Assembly: GCA_964505725.1 (NCBI GenBank)
Contig: CAZDJK010000069.1
Span: 1-24,869 of the forward strand
Source of the DNA: CAVRJC01 sp964505725
Lineage (GTDB): Bacteria > Actinomycetota > Acidimicrobiia > IMCC26256 > DASPTH01
Direction: 5' to 3'
DNA length: 24,869 nt
The notes beneath the pieces are model-generated. The model worked only from the letters and a program-made list of their open reading frames with translations, made no database searches and was not told the origin of the DNA. Shown in pieces: positions 8,254-15,662 of this stretch (its first letter is position 1; every line of letters begins with the position of its first letter). The translations under genes were made by a program, and so were the position numbers.

Positions 8254-9144
8254 ATGCACGACGATGAGATCGATGTCGACGAGCATCTCGTCCGCGAGCT
8301 CCTGGAGGCCCAGATGCCGACGCTCGCCGGCGATCAGCTGACCAAGGTCGAGCCGTGGGGAACGGACAACGCGATCTGGCGTCTGGGCTGTGACCTCGTC
8401 ATACGTTTGCCCCGCGTCCACTGGGCGGCGGGACAAGCCGACCGCGACGCGACCTGTCTGCCCCGACTCGCCCCCCACCTCCCGGTCCCGATCCCCGAGC
8501 CCATCGCCGTCGGTGAGCCCAACGACACGTACCCGTACCGGTGGGCGGTCCACCGCTGGCTCCTCGGCGATGGTGCCGCGATCGACCGGTTCGGCGATCC
8601 CCTTTCCTTCGCGCTCGACCTCGCCGGTGTCGTGCGCGCACTGCACGCGGCCCCGATCGAAGGTGCACCGCCGGCCATCGGTCGCGCTCGACCTCTGGCC
8701 GATTGCGACGCCGCGACTCGATCGGCCATCGACCGCGCGAGCCACCTGATCGACGCCGATGCCGCAACCGCGGTCTGGGAGGACGCGCTCGCCGCGTCGC
8801 CGGACGACGGCCCAGCGGTCTGGGTCCACGGAGACCTGGAAGGCAACTGCCTCGTCACCGACGGGCAGCTCAGCGGCATCGTCGACTGGGGCTCCGCGTG
8901 CGTCGGAGATCCCGCCGTCGACATTCAAGTCGTGTGGTCACCTCTGTTCAACGACGAATCGCGTCGCGTGTTCCTCGACTCGCTCGACGTCGACGACGCC
9001 ACCATCCGCCGGAGTCGGGGCGCTGCGATCAACCAGGCGTGCGCCGCACTGCCGTACTACCTCGACACCTATCCGCTGATCGTCGAGCGGTCGTGGCACA
9101 AGCTCGCGTCCCTCGGCGTGCAACCGAACGAGGCGGCTACCTAG
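8254..9144 (+). CDS. Aminoglycoside phosphotransferase (APH)-family kinase
   Basis: This 296-aa protein of the APH/choline-kinase superfamily transfers phosphate from ATP to a small hydroxylated molecule. The catalytic loop HGDLEGN is at 192-198 (catalytic Asp194), the metal-binding IVDWG at 209-213 (Asp211), and the N-lobe strand RLPRV at 51-55. Start 8254 (MHDDEIDVDEHLV) matches where family proteins begin; an upstream GTG in the same frame would add 21 unlike residues. No strong ribosome-binding site is visible. Relatives are often annotated as antibiotic kinases, but nothing here proves resistance, and metabolic substrates are equally likely. Confidence 0.87.
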   Translation: MHDDEIDVDEHLVRELLEAQMPTLAGDQLTKVEPWGTDNAIWRLGCDLVIRLPRVHWAAGQADRDATCLPRLAPHLPVPIPEPIAVGEPNDTYPYRWAVHRWLLGDGAAIDRFGDPLSFALDLAGVVRALHAAPIEGAPPAIGRARPLADCDAATRSAIDRASHLIDADAATAVWEDALAASPDDGPAVWVHGDLEGNCLVTDGQLSGIVDWGSACVGDPAVDIQVVWSPLFNDESRRVFLDSLDVDDATIRRSRGAAINQACAALPYYLDTYPLIVERSWHKLASLGVQPNEAAT

Positions 9145-9185
9145 CCCGGCGATTGGGGAGTCAACTGCGAACCGTCGGCGCGCTG

Positions 9186-9414
9186 TCAGGAGCGCTTGGG
9201 CACTCGCTCGCTCGGTGCAAGCCGCGTGAGTGCTTGAGCGACCGCGTCGGGGTGGTTCACCAGGTCGAGATGCGCGCCGAGAAGCTCGACAGTGGGCCAG
9301 CCCAATGAGACGGCAGTCGCAGCATCCGGACGGTAGCCCGAGGCGGTCCCGCCACGCTCCCTTGTGAGCGGAGTCCAGGTCCGCTGATGCCATCAGGACC
9401 CGGTGCCACGCCAT
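9186..9414 (-). pseudogene. Alpha/beta-hydrolase 3' fragment
   Basis: No intact gene covers 9145-9514. On the minus strand one frame (9383 to stop 9186-9188) reads RTWTPLTRERGGTASGYRPD and then WPTVELLGAHLDLVNHPDAV. This resembles the C-terminal end of alpha/beta hydrolases, where the His of GAHLDL would be the catalytic His. Just upstream the reading moves to another frame (WHRVLMASAD, to about 9414), implying a frameshift near 9384. No nucleophile-elbow or earlier hydrolase sequence is found upstream, so most of the gene is gone. Recognition rests on a short segment. Confidence 0.6.
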
Positions 9415-9514
9415 ACAACCTTTGGAAACGAGGCGGGTTGGGAAAGAAAACCGCGCGCCGGACGCTTGAAGGTGTCTCGTGCCGGCGACGACCTGTCCGG
9501 CTCTGGCTATTGGG

Positions 9515-9931
9515 CTAGTCGAAGGTCGTCAGCCAGGGAGCCCACGCGAGCTCCCAGCGATGGCCCTCCGGGTCAGCGAAGTAACCGGAGTAACCGCCCC
9601 ACGAACGCTCGACGGGGGACTCGATGGCTTTCGCCCCGGCCGCCACCGCGGCCGCGAAGGCGTCATCGACCTCCTCACGCGTCGCGACGTTGACCCCCAA
9701 CGTCACGCCGTTCCAATCGTCGGACGCGACCACGTCATCTCGGGGGGCAGCCTCATGGCCGAGCAGGTCGATTGGATACAGCGCGAGTCGGAGGCTGCCC
9801 ATCGTGAACGACGTGTAGGTCTCGTCGGAGCCGTCGTTCTCCTCCCAGCCCATCGCCCCATAGAAGGCTCGGAGCGATGGAACACTCCGAGCGCCCAAGG
9901 TGACGACGGTGATCCGCTGAGGGACCGGCAT
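9515..9931 (-). CDS. VOC (glyoxalase-like) family protein
   Basis: This 138-aa protein has a complete VOC fold: RITVVTLGARSVPSLRAFY at the N-terminus, a central WNGVTLGVNVATREEVDDAF half, and the signature C-terminal GYFADPEGHRWELAW. Only some of the canonical metal-ligand positions are obvious (the Glu of RWELAW), so it may be a non-catalytic or differently acting member. ATG 9929-9931 was chosen because family similarity starts at MPVPQRITVV; the much longer open frame upstream is a GC-rich shadow. No clear ribosome-binding site is present, but CATGAT ends 6 nt before the ATG. The methyltransferase pseudogene lies 92 bp upstream in the same orientation. Confidence 0.88.
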   Translation of the reverse strand: MPVPQRITVVTLGARSVPSLRAFYGAMGWEENDGSDETYTSFTMGSLRLALYPIDLLGHEAAPRDDVVASDDWNGVTLGVNVATREEVDDAFAAAVAAGAKAIESPVERSWGGYSGYFADPEGHRWELAWAPWLTTFD

Positions 9932-9966
9932 GGTCACATCATGCGTCGGCTCCCGTTCGCCCGAAA

Positions 9967-10000
9967 GTGCCGCTCGGTCGCAGGTCGGGGGGGGCGGCAC
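9967..10000 (-). terminator. Possible hairpin after the methyltransferase pseudogene
   Basis: An inverted repeat GTGCCGC (9967-9973) / GCGGCAC (9994-10000) with a 20-nt loop follows the minus-strand methyltransferase stop by about 23 nt. The loop contains a run of eight G. The stem is short and the loop long, so this is a weak call. Confidence 0.3.
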
Positions 10001-10023
10001 GTGTCCCGCGTACCGGTCTGGCG

Positions 10024-10790
10024 CTAGCTGGCAGCGCCCAGTGGCTTCGCTGCGTCGACGAGCACTCGGCTGGCCGGGGTCTCGAAGCAGCCGTCGAGTT
10101 GGATCACATCGTGAAGATCCCGGAGCGCGTCGCGGTACTTCGCCACGCTGAATCCAGGGACGATCCAGGGCACCAGCCGTAGGAAATACACCACCGCGCC
10201 GATGTCGAAGAAGACCGTGCGTGGACGTTCGATCTCCATCATCTTCACGACGAGGCCAGCATCCTCTGCAGCGCGCCGCTCGACGTCTGGATGCCGGCGT
10301 GACTCTTGGGGAAGCGCGCCCATGAGGAACTCGCTCAGGGAGCGGAGGCTGTGGGGACCGACATGTTGAGAGAGGTACGAGCCCCCGGGCTGTAGGACGC
10401 GCGCGATCTCGTCCCACCAGGGTTCGATCGGATGTCGGCTGATGACGAGCTCGAATGTGTCGTCAGCGAAGGGCAGCCCTGGGCGGGTCTGGGACGTCGC
10501 GACGAGGTGCACGCCGCGCGCCTGCAGTCGCGGGGCTGCGAGGGCCACGCTCGCCGGAAAGCCTTCCGTCGCAACGGTCAGTGACGGAAGCGACGGAAGC
10601 TTGCCGACATCCGACCGACGCCTGCTTGGATCTCGAGCAGCGTGCCCACAATCGCGGCGCGCTCAGCGACCCGGTCGGAGTAGTGCCAGCTCGGACGCTC
10701 CTCGATCGCGCGACCGTCGAGCCAACCGAAGTCCCAGCCTTCGATCGGCGCCACCTCGGCCTCGTGGACGAGCGCAGCGAAGTCGCTCAT
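10024..10790 (-). pseudogene. Class I SAM-dependent methyltransferase, frameshifted
   Basis: The N-terminal part (from ATG 10788-10790) reads SDFAALVHEAEVAPIEGWDF, then SDRVAERAAIVGTLLEIQAG, and stops at 10578. The C-terminal part continues in another frame from about 10605 as GKLPSLPSLTVATEGF, then FELVISRHPIEPWWDEIARV and LQPGGSYLSQHVG, ending at 10024. Together they make one class I methyltransferase: the SAM-site glycine motif would be EIQAGVG, and the post-motif region is RVLQPGG. The break falls at about 10600, where a few residues also seem to be missing. Either a small deletion inactivated the gene or this is an assembly or sequencing indel. A shorter product starting at the GTG at 10548 would lack the SAM-binding motif. 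Confidence 0.8.
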
Positions 10791-10832
10791 CGCAGGCAAT
10801 CGTCGCGCACGAGCCACCGCGCCGAGCCGGAG

Positions 10833-11423
10833 TTAGCTGATGCCTCGGCTTCTCGGGGCGCGACTGGCGCGGTACAGATCTCGGAGGACCAGAATCTCGG
10901 CCCCGTGGTGAATTGCCTCACGGTTGATGTGCAGGATGAGCCCGAGGTACGGCACGTCCGCGTACGGACCTTCAGTTGGCCCGACCGGTTCCCAGAGCCG
11001 TCCGGGCGGCATGGCCCGCACGCCGGACATCCAGGCGTCGTACGCGGTGTCCAACTGAGTCAAGGCACCGGCGGCAGAGCCCGCGAAATCGTGGGTGAGG
11101 TAGTCAATAGCGGGCGCGCCGAAGTGGTTCGCGGCTCGGGTTCCGAACACGCCGACGATCAGATGTGCGAGACGCCAAGCGACGGTCGTGACGGGGGGCG
11201 GGAAGGGCTCGGGGAAGGCGAACTCGACGATGAACGCGCCGCTGCCGCCCTGCACCGGGGCATCGGACTCACCGCGCCTGCGGATGCTCCAGCAACCGTC
11301 GGCCGGCTCCCAAAAATACTCCTCGTCGCTCAGCTGATCGAGTTTGGGCCGGAGCTGGTTGGTCCAGTGCGCCGCGAGCTGCTCCACCGCTTCGCCGAGC
11401 ACCCGAGCCGACTCGTCCCCCAC
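10833..11423 (-). CDS. DinB-superfamily protein
   Basis: This protein of about 196 aa follows the DinB four-helix-bundle pattern. Three histidines in family positions could bind a metal: His19 (LAAHW), His87 (WRLAHLI) and His172/173 (REAIHHGAEI). The motif WEPADGCWSIR (38-48) is typical of DinB_2-like proteins. Members include mycothiol-dependent transferases and many uncharacterised proteins, so the reaction is unknown. The start is uncertain: GTG 11423 fits the family beginning but has only a weak GAGG-like sequence. The longer upstream frame overlaps the next gene in antiphase and was not used. It is followed 42 bp downstream by the frameshifted methyltransferase. Confidence 0.82.
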   Translation of the reverse strand: MGDESARVLGEAVEQLAAHWTNQLRPKLDQLSDEEYFWEPADGCWSIRRRGESDAPVQGGSGAFIVEFAFPEPFPPPVTTVAWRLAHLIVGVFGTRAANHFGAPAIDYLTHDFAGSAAGALTQLDTAYDAWMSGVRAMPPGRLWEPVGPTEGPYADVPYLGLILHINREAIHHGAEILVLRDLYRASRAPRSRGIS

Positions 11424-11475
11424 GCCTCGAAACGTACTGCCGCCCGAACGACGCGGTCTGGAGGGGGACCTTTTG

Positions 11476-11976
11476 CTAGTCCCGCTCGATCCGACGGAGT
11501 CCGCGTTCGGGCGTCCATGACTCGACGACGAGCTTGGTGGCACTGGAGTCGAGCCCAGTAATGACCACCTCGGCGATGTCGGCGACGAACATCTCTCCGT
11601 CAGGTGGGTCGCTCGCGTCAGTGAGTACCGGGCTGACCGGGATGGCTCTGCCAGCGATCTTCGCCTCTCCCGGCCAGTCGCTCTCTTTGCCGTCCTCAGG
11701 GTGGAAGGTCGGGCCGTGCAAGGCGAAGCGCGGATCCCGTTCGAGGTCCGCCAGCTTGCGCGCGCCGGCCATCGAACCGAAGCGCAGCTCGCCGTCCGTG
11801 AACTCGCACTCGATGCCCGAGATGCGTGGCGAGCCATCGGCACGCAACGTTGCGATCGTCTTGTGACGACCGGCGTCGAACAGCCGTCTCACGCGCCCGG
11901 CGAACTCTGGCTCGCCCTGCTCGATCGCGTTCCACGCCGGCAAGGCCCCGCAGCGTACGCGCCGGGCTCCCGTCAT
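11476..11976 (-). CDS. PNPOx-like (split beta-barrel, flavin-binding) family protein
   Basis: This 166-aa protein resembles the pyridoxamine 5'-phosphate oxidase-like FMN/F420-binding barrel: ATLRADGSPRISGIECEFTD forms the first strands, LRFGSMAGARKLADLERDPR the cofactor-phosphate region, and FALHGPTF the following strand. Such proteins reduce or oxidise small molecules with flavin or F420, or only bind cofactor. The ATG at 11974-11976 precedes the family-like AWNAIEQGEPEFAGRVRRLF; no good ribosome-binding site is seen. The larger open frame reaching 12345 lies opposite the globin gene and is not coding-like. It is divergent from the truncated globin by 33 bp. Confidence 0.85.
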   Translation of the reverse strand: MTGARRVRCGALPAWNAIEQGEPEFAGRVRRLFDAGRHKTIATLRADGSPRISGIECEFTDGELRFGSMAGARKLADLERDPRFALHGPTFHPEDGKESDWPGEAKIAGRAIPVSPVLTDASDPPDGEMFVADIAEVVITGLDSSATKLVVESWTPERGLRRIERD

Positions 11977-12009
11977 GAGTGACGGGCCGAGAACTGCCAT
12001 CCTGCGGCG

Positions 12010-12324
12010 GTGGTGACGGTGTACGAGGCCGCGGGAGGGGCCGACGGACTGCTGCGTCTGGCCGACGCTTGGCATGCGCGGGTCATGGCCGACGAGGTGG
12101 TCGCTCACGCGTTCAGCCACGGGTTCCATCCGCAGCACACCGAGCGGCTCGCGGCCTACTGGGCGGAAGCGCTCGGTGGTCCGACGCGGTATTCGGAGAC
12201 CTACGGAGACGAGACCTCCGTCGTGCGCCCCCACAGCGGCAATGGGCCGCACCTGGAGATGGATCGTCGCGCTATCGCTTGTTTCGACGCGGCCATGGTG
12301 GACGTGGGCCTCGGCGGTCGGTAG
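12010..12324 (+). pseudogene. Truncated haemoglobin (group II-like), 3' end lost
   Basis: The translation VTVYEAAGGADGLLRLADAW followed by HAFSHGFHPQHTERLAAYWA, ALGGPTRYSETYGDET and VRPHSGNGPHLEMDRR is a truncated haemoglobin of the trHbO type, with a candidate proximal His in the SGNGPH segment. Globin-like sequence stops at about 12312 (VDVGL) and the frame ends three codons later. Relatives continue for some 25-30 residues with a further helix, so the heme pocket's C-terminal side is missing. The break coincides with the broken end of a VOC gene on the other strand. GTG at 12010 or 12013 are both possible starts. A shortened product might still be made. Confidence 0.78.
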
Positions 12325-12454
12325 GACGTCCTGGTTCGACGTCACCCGTCGCGCCTAACACACTCCGAAGGAAGGCGGTCTGCGCACTCACGTCGTCGAC
12401 CACGATGCGGGGAGTGACCGTTCCGTAGCCGTCTCGGGGTCTACGGGGCGACAT
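12319..12454 (-). pseudogene. VOC/PhnB-like gene 5' fragment
   Basis: From ATG 12452-12454 the minus strand reads MSPRRPRDGYGTVTPRIVVD, then AQTAFLRSVLGATGDVEPGR, which is the typical N-terminus of a PhnB/VOC-family protein. Similarity ends at about 12323 (GRP). After that the frame runs through the antisense of the globin gene and has no VOC character. Roughly 75-80 residues, the second VOC half, are absent. The break abuts the broken globin end at 12313-12322, as expected if one deletion removed both 3' ends of two convergent genes. Confidence 0.75.
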
Positions 12455-12460
12455 GATCCG

Positions 12461-12793
12461 ATGTTCGCACGTGGCGCGGGGACGCTGCTTCTGCAGGGCC
12501 CTCAGCCCGGCGTTTCGGAGCAGTCAGACGACCTTCGGCATCTCCCGATGCTCGACGAGCCGTACTGGCAGCGGACGCTCGACGCCGTGCCGGACGAGTA
12601 CGTCGACGAGGGCTGGCTCGTCGGTCCGGTGGACCGCATCCGCAGCCGGGTCGAGCCGTGGCTCGACTGCGGCCTGACGGGTGTGATCTTCCGCTACGGA
12701 CCCCAGCTCAACCACGACCACGTGGTCGAGAACCTTGACGCGTTCCGAGCCGTCGCGGCCGCGGCCGACCGCGCGTCGTACAGCTCCGTCTGA
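12461..12793 (+). pseudogene. Luciferase-like (LLM) oxidoreductase 3' fragment
   Basis: The stretch EPYWQRTLDAVPDEYVDEGW followed by LVGPVDRIRSRVEPWLDCGL and TGVIFRYGPQLNHDHVVENL matches the C-terminal end of LLM-class flavin/F420-dependent oxidoreductases, normally about 300-350 aa. Only about 85-90 residues of family sequence are present, from near 12530. The preceding 25 or so codons show no family character, and the (beta/alpha)8 N-terminus with the cofactor site is absent. It starts next to the VOC fragment, so a second deletion junction probably lies between about 12455 and 12530. Confidence 0.72.
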
Positions 12794-12816
12794 CCGAGTA
12801 TCCCGAGCCCCGTCCG

Positions 12817-13590
12817 TCAGGCGAGCGAGCCGCCGTCGACTGCGAGCACGGCACCGGTCACCCACGAGCTGTGGTCGGACAACAGCCACGCCGCTTGTGC
12901 CGCGATGTCGACGCCTTCGCCGACGCGGCCGATCGGGACGTTAGCGCCCATCGCCGCCTTGGCCGCGTCGTCGAGCGACACCATCCAGCCGGTGTCGACA
13001 CCGCCGATCGCCAGGGTGTTCACGCGGATGTGATGCGGGCCGCACCCGATCGCCGCCGACTTGGTCAGCGCGACGACCGCGGCTTGTGACGCGGACGCAG
13101 CCGGGTAGACACCGCCCGCGCCCTGGAACGCCACCACCGAGGACTGATTCACGATCGCGCCCCCGCCGGACTGCTTCATGGCGTTGATCTCGTGCTTGAG
13201 ACAGGAGGCCACGCCCATGACCTTCACGTCGACGATCTGGCGGAACTCCGCGATGGGGTAGTCCTCGATCTTCATCGGACCGGACGGGTTCATGCCCGCG
13301 TTGTTGAGGGCGACGTCGAGGCGGCCGAATCGCTCGACCGTCTGGGCGACGAGCCGTTCCACGGCGGCGTCGTCGGTGACGTCGGTCGCCACCGGCATCG
13401 CCGTCCCGCCTGCTCTCTCGATGCGCTCCGCGAGGGCGGCGATGCGGTCGACGCTGCGTGCGGCGAGGACGACCGTTGCACCGGCGGCGCTGAAGTACTC
13501 CGCCGATGCCTCGCCGATCCCCATGCTCGCCCCGGTGATGATGGCCACCTTCCCGGCCAGGAGGCCCTGCGGAACCGGAACTGACGTCAT
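12817..13590 (-). CDS. Short-chain dehydrogenase/reductase (SDR)
   Basis: This 257-aa classical-length SDR has the cofactor motif TGASMGIG (19-26), Asp70 after VATD, NNAG (96-99), a catalytic-Ser region NQSS (148-151) and a C-terminal GAVLAVDGGS. It would oxidise or reduce an alcohol/ketone with NAD(P)(H). The active-site YxxxK is not canonical: the segment reads VYPAASASQAAV (161-172), so Tyr162 is followed by Ser at +4, and in the alternative alignment Ala165 and Gln169 replace Tyr and Lys. Activity is therefore uncertain. The ATG at 13588-13590 has GAGGGG 5-6 nt upstream. It is divergent from the SnoaL-like gene at 13734. Confidence 0.88.
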   Translation of the reverse strand: MTSVPVPQGLLAGKVAIITGASMGIGEASAEYFSAAGATVVLAARSVDRIAALAERIERAGGTAMPVATDVTDDAAVERLVAQTVERFGRLDVALNNAGMNPSGPMKIEDYPIAEFRQIVDVKVMGVASCLKHEINAMKQSGGGAIVNQSSVVAFQGAGGVYPAASASQAAVVALTKSAAIGCGPHHIRVNTLAIGGVDTGWMVSLDDAAKAAMGANVPIGRVGEGVDIAAQAAWLLSDHSSWVTGAVLAVDGGSLA

Positions 13591-13721
13591 GACTTCCCCT
13601 CGTCCAGATGCCCTGCGCTCTGGGACCCCTCCGTCCGCCGGCGCTCCGAGCGCGACCCTACTCATGTCGAGCGCGCAGTGGGTCCGAAGGTCAGCACCGG
13701 GCACGAGCCGAGCACGTTCGG

Positions 13722-13727
13722 TACTGT
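13722..13727 (+). promoter_or_regulatory. -10 box TACTGT, leaderless start
   Basis: TACTGT lies 6 nt before the ATG at 13734 and no Shine-Dalgarno is present, so transcription would begin at or next to the start codon. Confidence 0.5.
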
Positions 13728-13733
13728 CATCGC

Positions 13734-14111
13734 ATGCCGACGACTGCGGAAGACCGCGACGAGATCCTCCAACTGCTGTACCGGTACAACCACGCGATCG
13801 ACGGCGGCGACCCCGAGGGCTGGGCCGACACGTTCACCGAGGACGGCGTGTTCGACGCGATGGGTCAGGTGCTCACCGGCCGCGACGCGCTCCTCGGCTT
13901 CGCGTCGAGCGTGCACGGCATGCGCCACGTCGTGTCCAACCCGCTGGTCGACGTGGCGGGCGATTCGGCACACGTACGCGCGTACCTCGTGGTGTACGCA
14001 GGTGGGTCGATCGCGATCCTCGGCGCGTACGAGGACGAGGTGGTGCGCACGCCCGACGGCTGGCGCTTCGCCAAGCGCGTATTTACCGCCGACCAGGCCG
14101 ACGCGAGCTGA
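13734..14111 (+). CDS. SnoaL-like / NTF2-fold protein
   Basis: This 125-aa protein of the SnoaL_4-like group has the helix EDRDEILQLLYRYNHAIDGG followed by the characteristic DPEGWADTFTEDGVFD. Strands such as MRHVVSNPLVDVAGDSAHVR and AYEDEVVRTPDGWRFAKRVF complete the cone. Members include hydroxysteroid isomerase-like, dehydratase-like and polyketide-cyclase-like proteins, often acting on lipophilic compounds; no catalytic residue can be assigned with certainty. ATG 13734 was selected because similarity starts there and a -10 box ends 6 nt upstream. It stands 36 bp before the TIGR03086 gene in the same direction, but that gene has its own -10-like box. Confidence 0.88.
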   Translation: MPTTAEDRDEILQLLYRYNHAIDGGDPEGWADTFTEDGVFDAMGQVLTGRDALLGFASSVHGMRHVVSNPLVDVAGDSAHVRAYLVVYAGGSIAILGAYEDEVVRTPDGWRFAKRVFTADQADAS

Positions 14112-14135
14112 CCCAACCGCGCGCGGCGTCGGCCC

Positions 14136-14141
14136 GAGAAT
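14136..14141 (+). promoter_or_regulatory. -10-like box GAGAAT, leaderless start
   Basis: GAGAAT ends 6 nt before the ATG at 14148 with no Shine-Dalgarno. The first base is not the preferred T, so this is a weaker match than its neighbours. Confidence 0.35.
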
Positions 14142-14147
14142 GCCGTC

Positions 14148-14726
14148 ATGAGCGAGGTCGCCGACCGCTACCGCCGCCGGGCGGACGATTTCGAGGCGAC
14201 AATCGCGGCGACGCCGGCCGATCGCTGGCAGAGCCGGTCGCCGTGCGACGAGTGGCGTGCGTGCGACGTCGTCGCCCACGTCGTGCAATACACAGCGCAG
14301 GTCCTCCACGGCGGGGATCCGGAGCCGACGCGTCCCGCCGCCGACGGGTTCGAGCCGCTCGAAGCGTTCCGGGCGAGCCAGGACGAGGTCGAGCGCGTGC
14401 TCGACGACCCTGCCACCGAGCGCGCACTGGTCGAGCAGCTCGATCTCGCGGTGAGCTTCGACCTGCCCCAGCACCGGTGGGACCTCGCGATTGCCACCGG
14501 CCAGGACGCGACCATCGCGCTCGAGGACCTCGAGGCGATGTGGGCAGCGTTGTCCGGCCAGCCGCCCGCATGGTGGCGGTTCATGCGCACGCCCGGAAAG
14601 TTCGGTCCTGGCATCGTCGTGTACGGGCCCGAGGTGCCGGTGCCGGCCGACGCCCCGCTCCAGGACCGCCTCCTCGGATTGATCGGCCGCGACCCGCGCT
14701 GGACGCCGCTCAGCGAGCAGGCGTGA
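14148..14726 (+). CDS. TIGR03086-type metal-binding (DinB/MDMPI-like) protein
   Basis: This 192-aa protein is typical of the actinobacterial TIGR03086 / mycothiol-dependent maleylpyruvate isomerase N-terminal group. It has RSPCDEWRACDVVAHVV (30-46) with candidate metal ligand His44, and LPQHRWDLAIATGQD (106-120) with His109. Mycothiol-linked transferase or isomerase roles are known for some relatives, while most members are uncharacterised. It probably folds as a four-helix bundle in the cytoplasm. The gene overlaps the convergent methyltransferase by 17 bp at its 3' end. Confidence 0.87.
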   Translation: MSEVADRYRRRADDFEATIAATPADRWQSRSPCDEWRACDVVAHVVQYTAQVLHGGDPEPTRPAADGFEPLEAFRASQDEVERVLDDPATERALVEQLDLAVSFDLPQHRWDLAIATGQDATIALEDLEAMWAALSGQPPAWWRFMRTPGKFGPGIVVYGPEVPVPADAPLQDRLLGLIGRDPRWTPLSEQA

Positions 14727-15621
14727 CGCCGATCCGGACGCGCCACGAGAACGAGAGGCGCGGCGGAACCGTCGAGCTCGAGAACGAGTCGCGCACCGCG
14801 CGTTCGAAGTCGACGACGCCGAGCTCTTGGTCGGTGAGCCCGAGCCGACGCAGTCCCTGGTAGCTGCCCTGACTTCGCATGAGCGCGACGAAGCGGTCGG
14901 CGTCGCCTCCGACGGGCTCGTCGAAGAGCAGCTCCCGCACGAAGGCGAAGCAGCCGCTCGCCTCCATCCGGTCGAGGTGCTCGCCCTTGGGCCACGAGCG
15001 CACGCCTCGCGGCATCGCGCGGTTGCGGTGGGGGTCGCGCAGGTCCTCGTCGGCCAGCGCGGGGTCGTCGTCGCGAACCGGGCGGCGGAGCTCGGCGCCC
15101 GACTTCCCGCGCGCGGCACGCGCCTCGAACACGCGGATGCGTCGCGCCAGCGCGATCCATGCCGCCTCCGCCGCGGCGACTCCCGATACCGGAGGCCAGT
15201 CGGCATCCGCGACAGCGAAGACGCCCCCGGGACGCAGGATGCGCGCGACCTCAGCCAGGGTCGCGTTCGGCTCCATCCAGTGCATCGCCTGCACCGCGAG
15301 CACGACGTCGGCGACGTTCTCGTCGAGACCGGTGTCATCGGAAGTCGCGGCTCGGAACGTGACGACCGACGACGTGCGGGACTCCGCCACCGCTCTCATG
15401 TCGTCGTTGGGCTCCACTCCGACGACCGATCCCGCCCACGACGCGGCCCACCGGGACGACAACCCGGTCCCGCTGCCGAGGTCGACGACGCGAGGCGCCT
15501 CGACGCGGGCGTAGCTCACCAGCAGCGGACCGAGCGCCCGCGGCGGTGCCGGGCGGTTCGCGTCGTATACGTCGGCAAAGCCGCTGAAGCGCTCTTCGTT
15601 ACCGTCACCGATGGCGACCAT
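14710..15621 (-). CDS. Class I SAM-dependent methyltransferase (methyltransferase-11 type)
   Basis: This 303-aa protein begins RFSGFADVYDANRPAPPRAL, a frequent start among small-molecule methyltransferases. Motif I is VVDLGSGTG (45-53), the acidic residue of motif II is in VVGVEPND, and VADVVLAVQAMHWM and RILRPGGVFAVAD are post-motifs. The acceptor is unknown. The ATG at 15619-15621 is supported by TAGGAT (minus strand 15634-15629) seven nucleotides upstream. It is divergent by 41 bp from the membrane-protein fragment and convergent with the TIGR03086 gene. Confidence 0.9.
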   Translation of the reverse strand: MVAIGDGNEERFSGFADVYDANRPAPPRALGPLLVSYARVEAPRVVDLGSGTGLSSRWAASWAGSVVGVEPNDDMRAVAESRTSSVVTFRAATSDDTGLDENVADVVLAVQAMHWMEPNATLAEVARILRPGGVFAVADADWPPVSGVAAAEAAWIALARRIRVFEARAARGKSGAELRRPVRDDDPALADEDLRDPHRNRAMPRGVRSWPKGEHLDRMEASGCFAFVRELLFDEPVGGDADRFVALMRSQGSYQGLRRLGLTDQELGVVDFERAVRDSFSSSTVPPRLSFSWRVRIGVTPAR

Positions 15622-15628
15622 TCGTGTG

Positions 15629-15634
15629 ATCCTA
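15629..15634 (-). promoter_or_regulatory. -10 box TAGGAT, leaderless start of methyltransferase
   Basis: On the minus strand TAGGAT ends 7 nt before the ATG of the methyltransferase, with no Shine-Dalgarno between. Confidence 0.5.
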
Positions 15635-15650
15635 CGAGTGGGGCTGCTCA

Positions 15651-15656
15651 CAAGAT
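15651..15656 (+). promoter_or_regulatory. -10-like box CAAGAT, leaderless start of the membrane fragment
   Basis: CAAGAT ends 6 nt before the ATG at 15663. It lies in the same 41-bp divergent gap as the box at 15629-15634, so the two would face away from each other almost back to back. Confidence 0.4.
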
Positions 15657-15662
15657 TTCCGC

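Noticed and set aside
8254..9144. A proven antibiotic-resistance gene
   Set aside because: The APH fold is clear, but the family covers many metabolic kinases and there are no mobile elements nearby; resistance cannot be claimed.
10024..10548. An intact short methyltransferase starting at the GTG at 10548
   Set aside because: It would lack the SAM-binding motif, which is encoded just upstream in another frame. A frameshifted full gene explains both pieces better.
12313..12322. Globin that is naturally short
   Set aside because: The sequence stops within the last helix region, and the opposite-strand VOC gene breaks at the same place, so a deletion is the simpler account.
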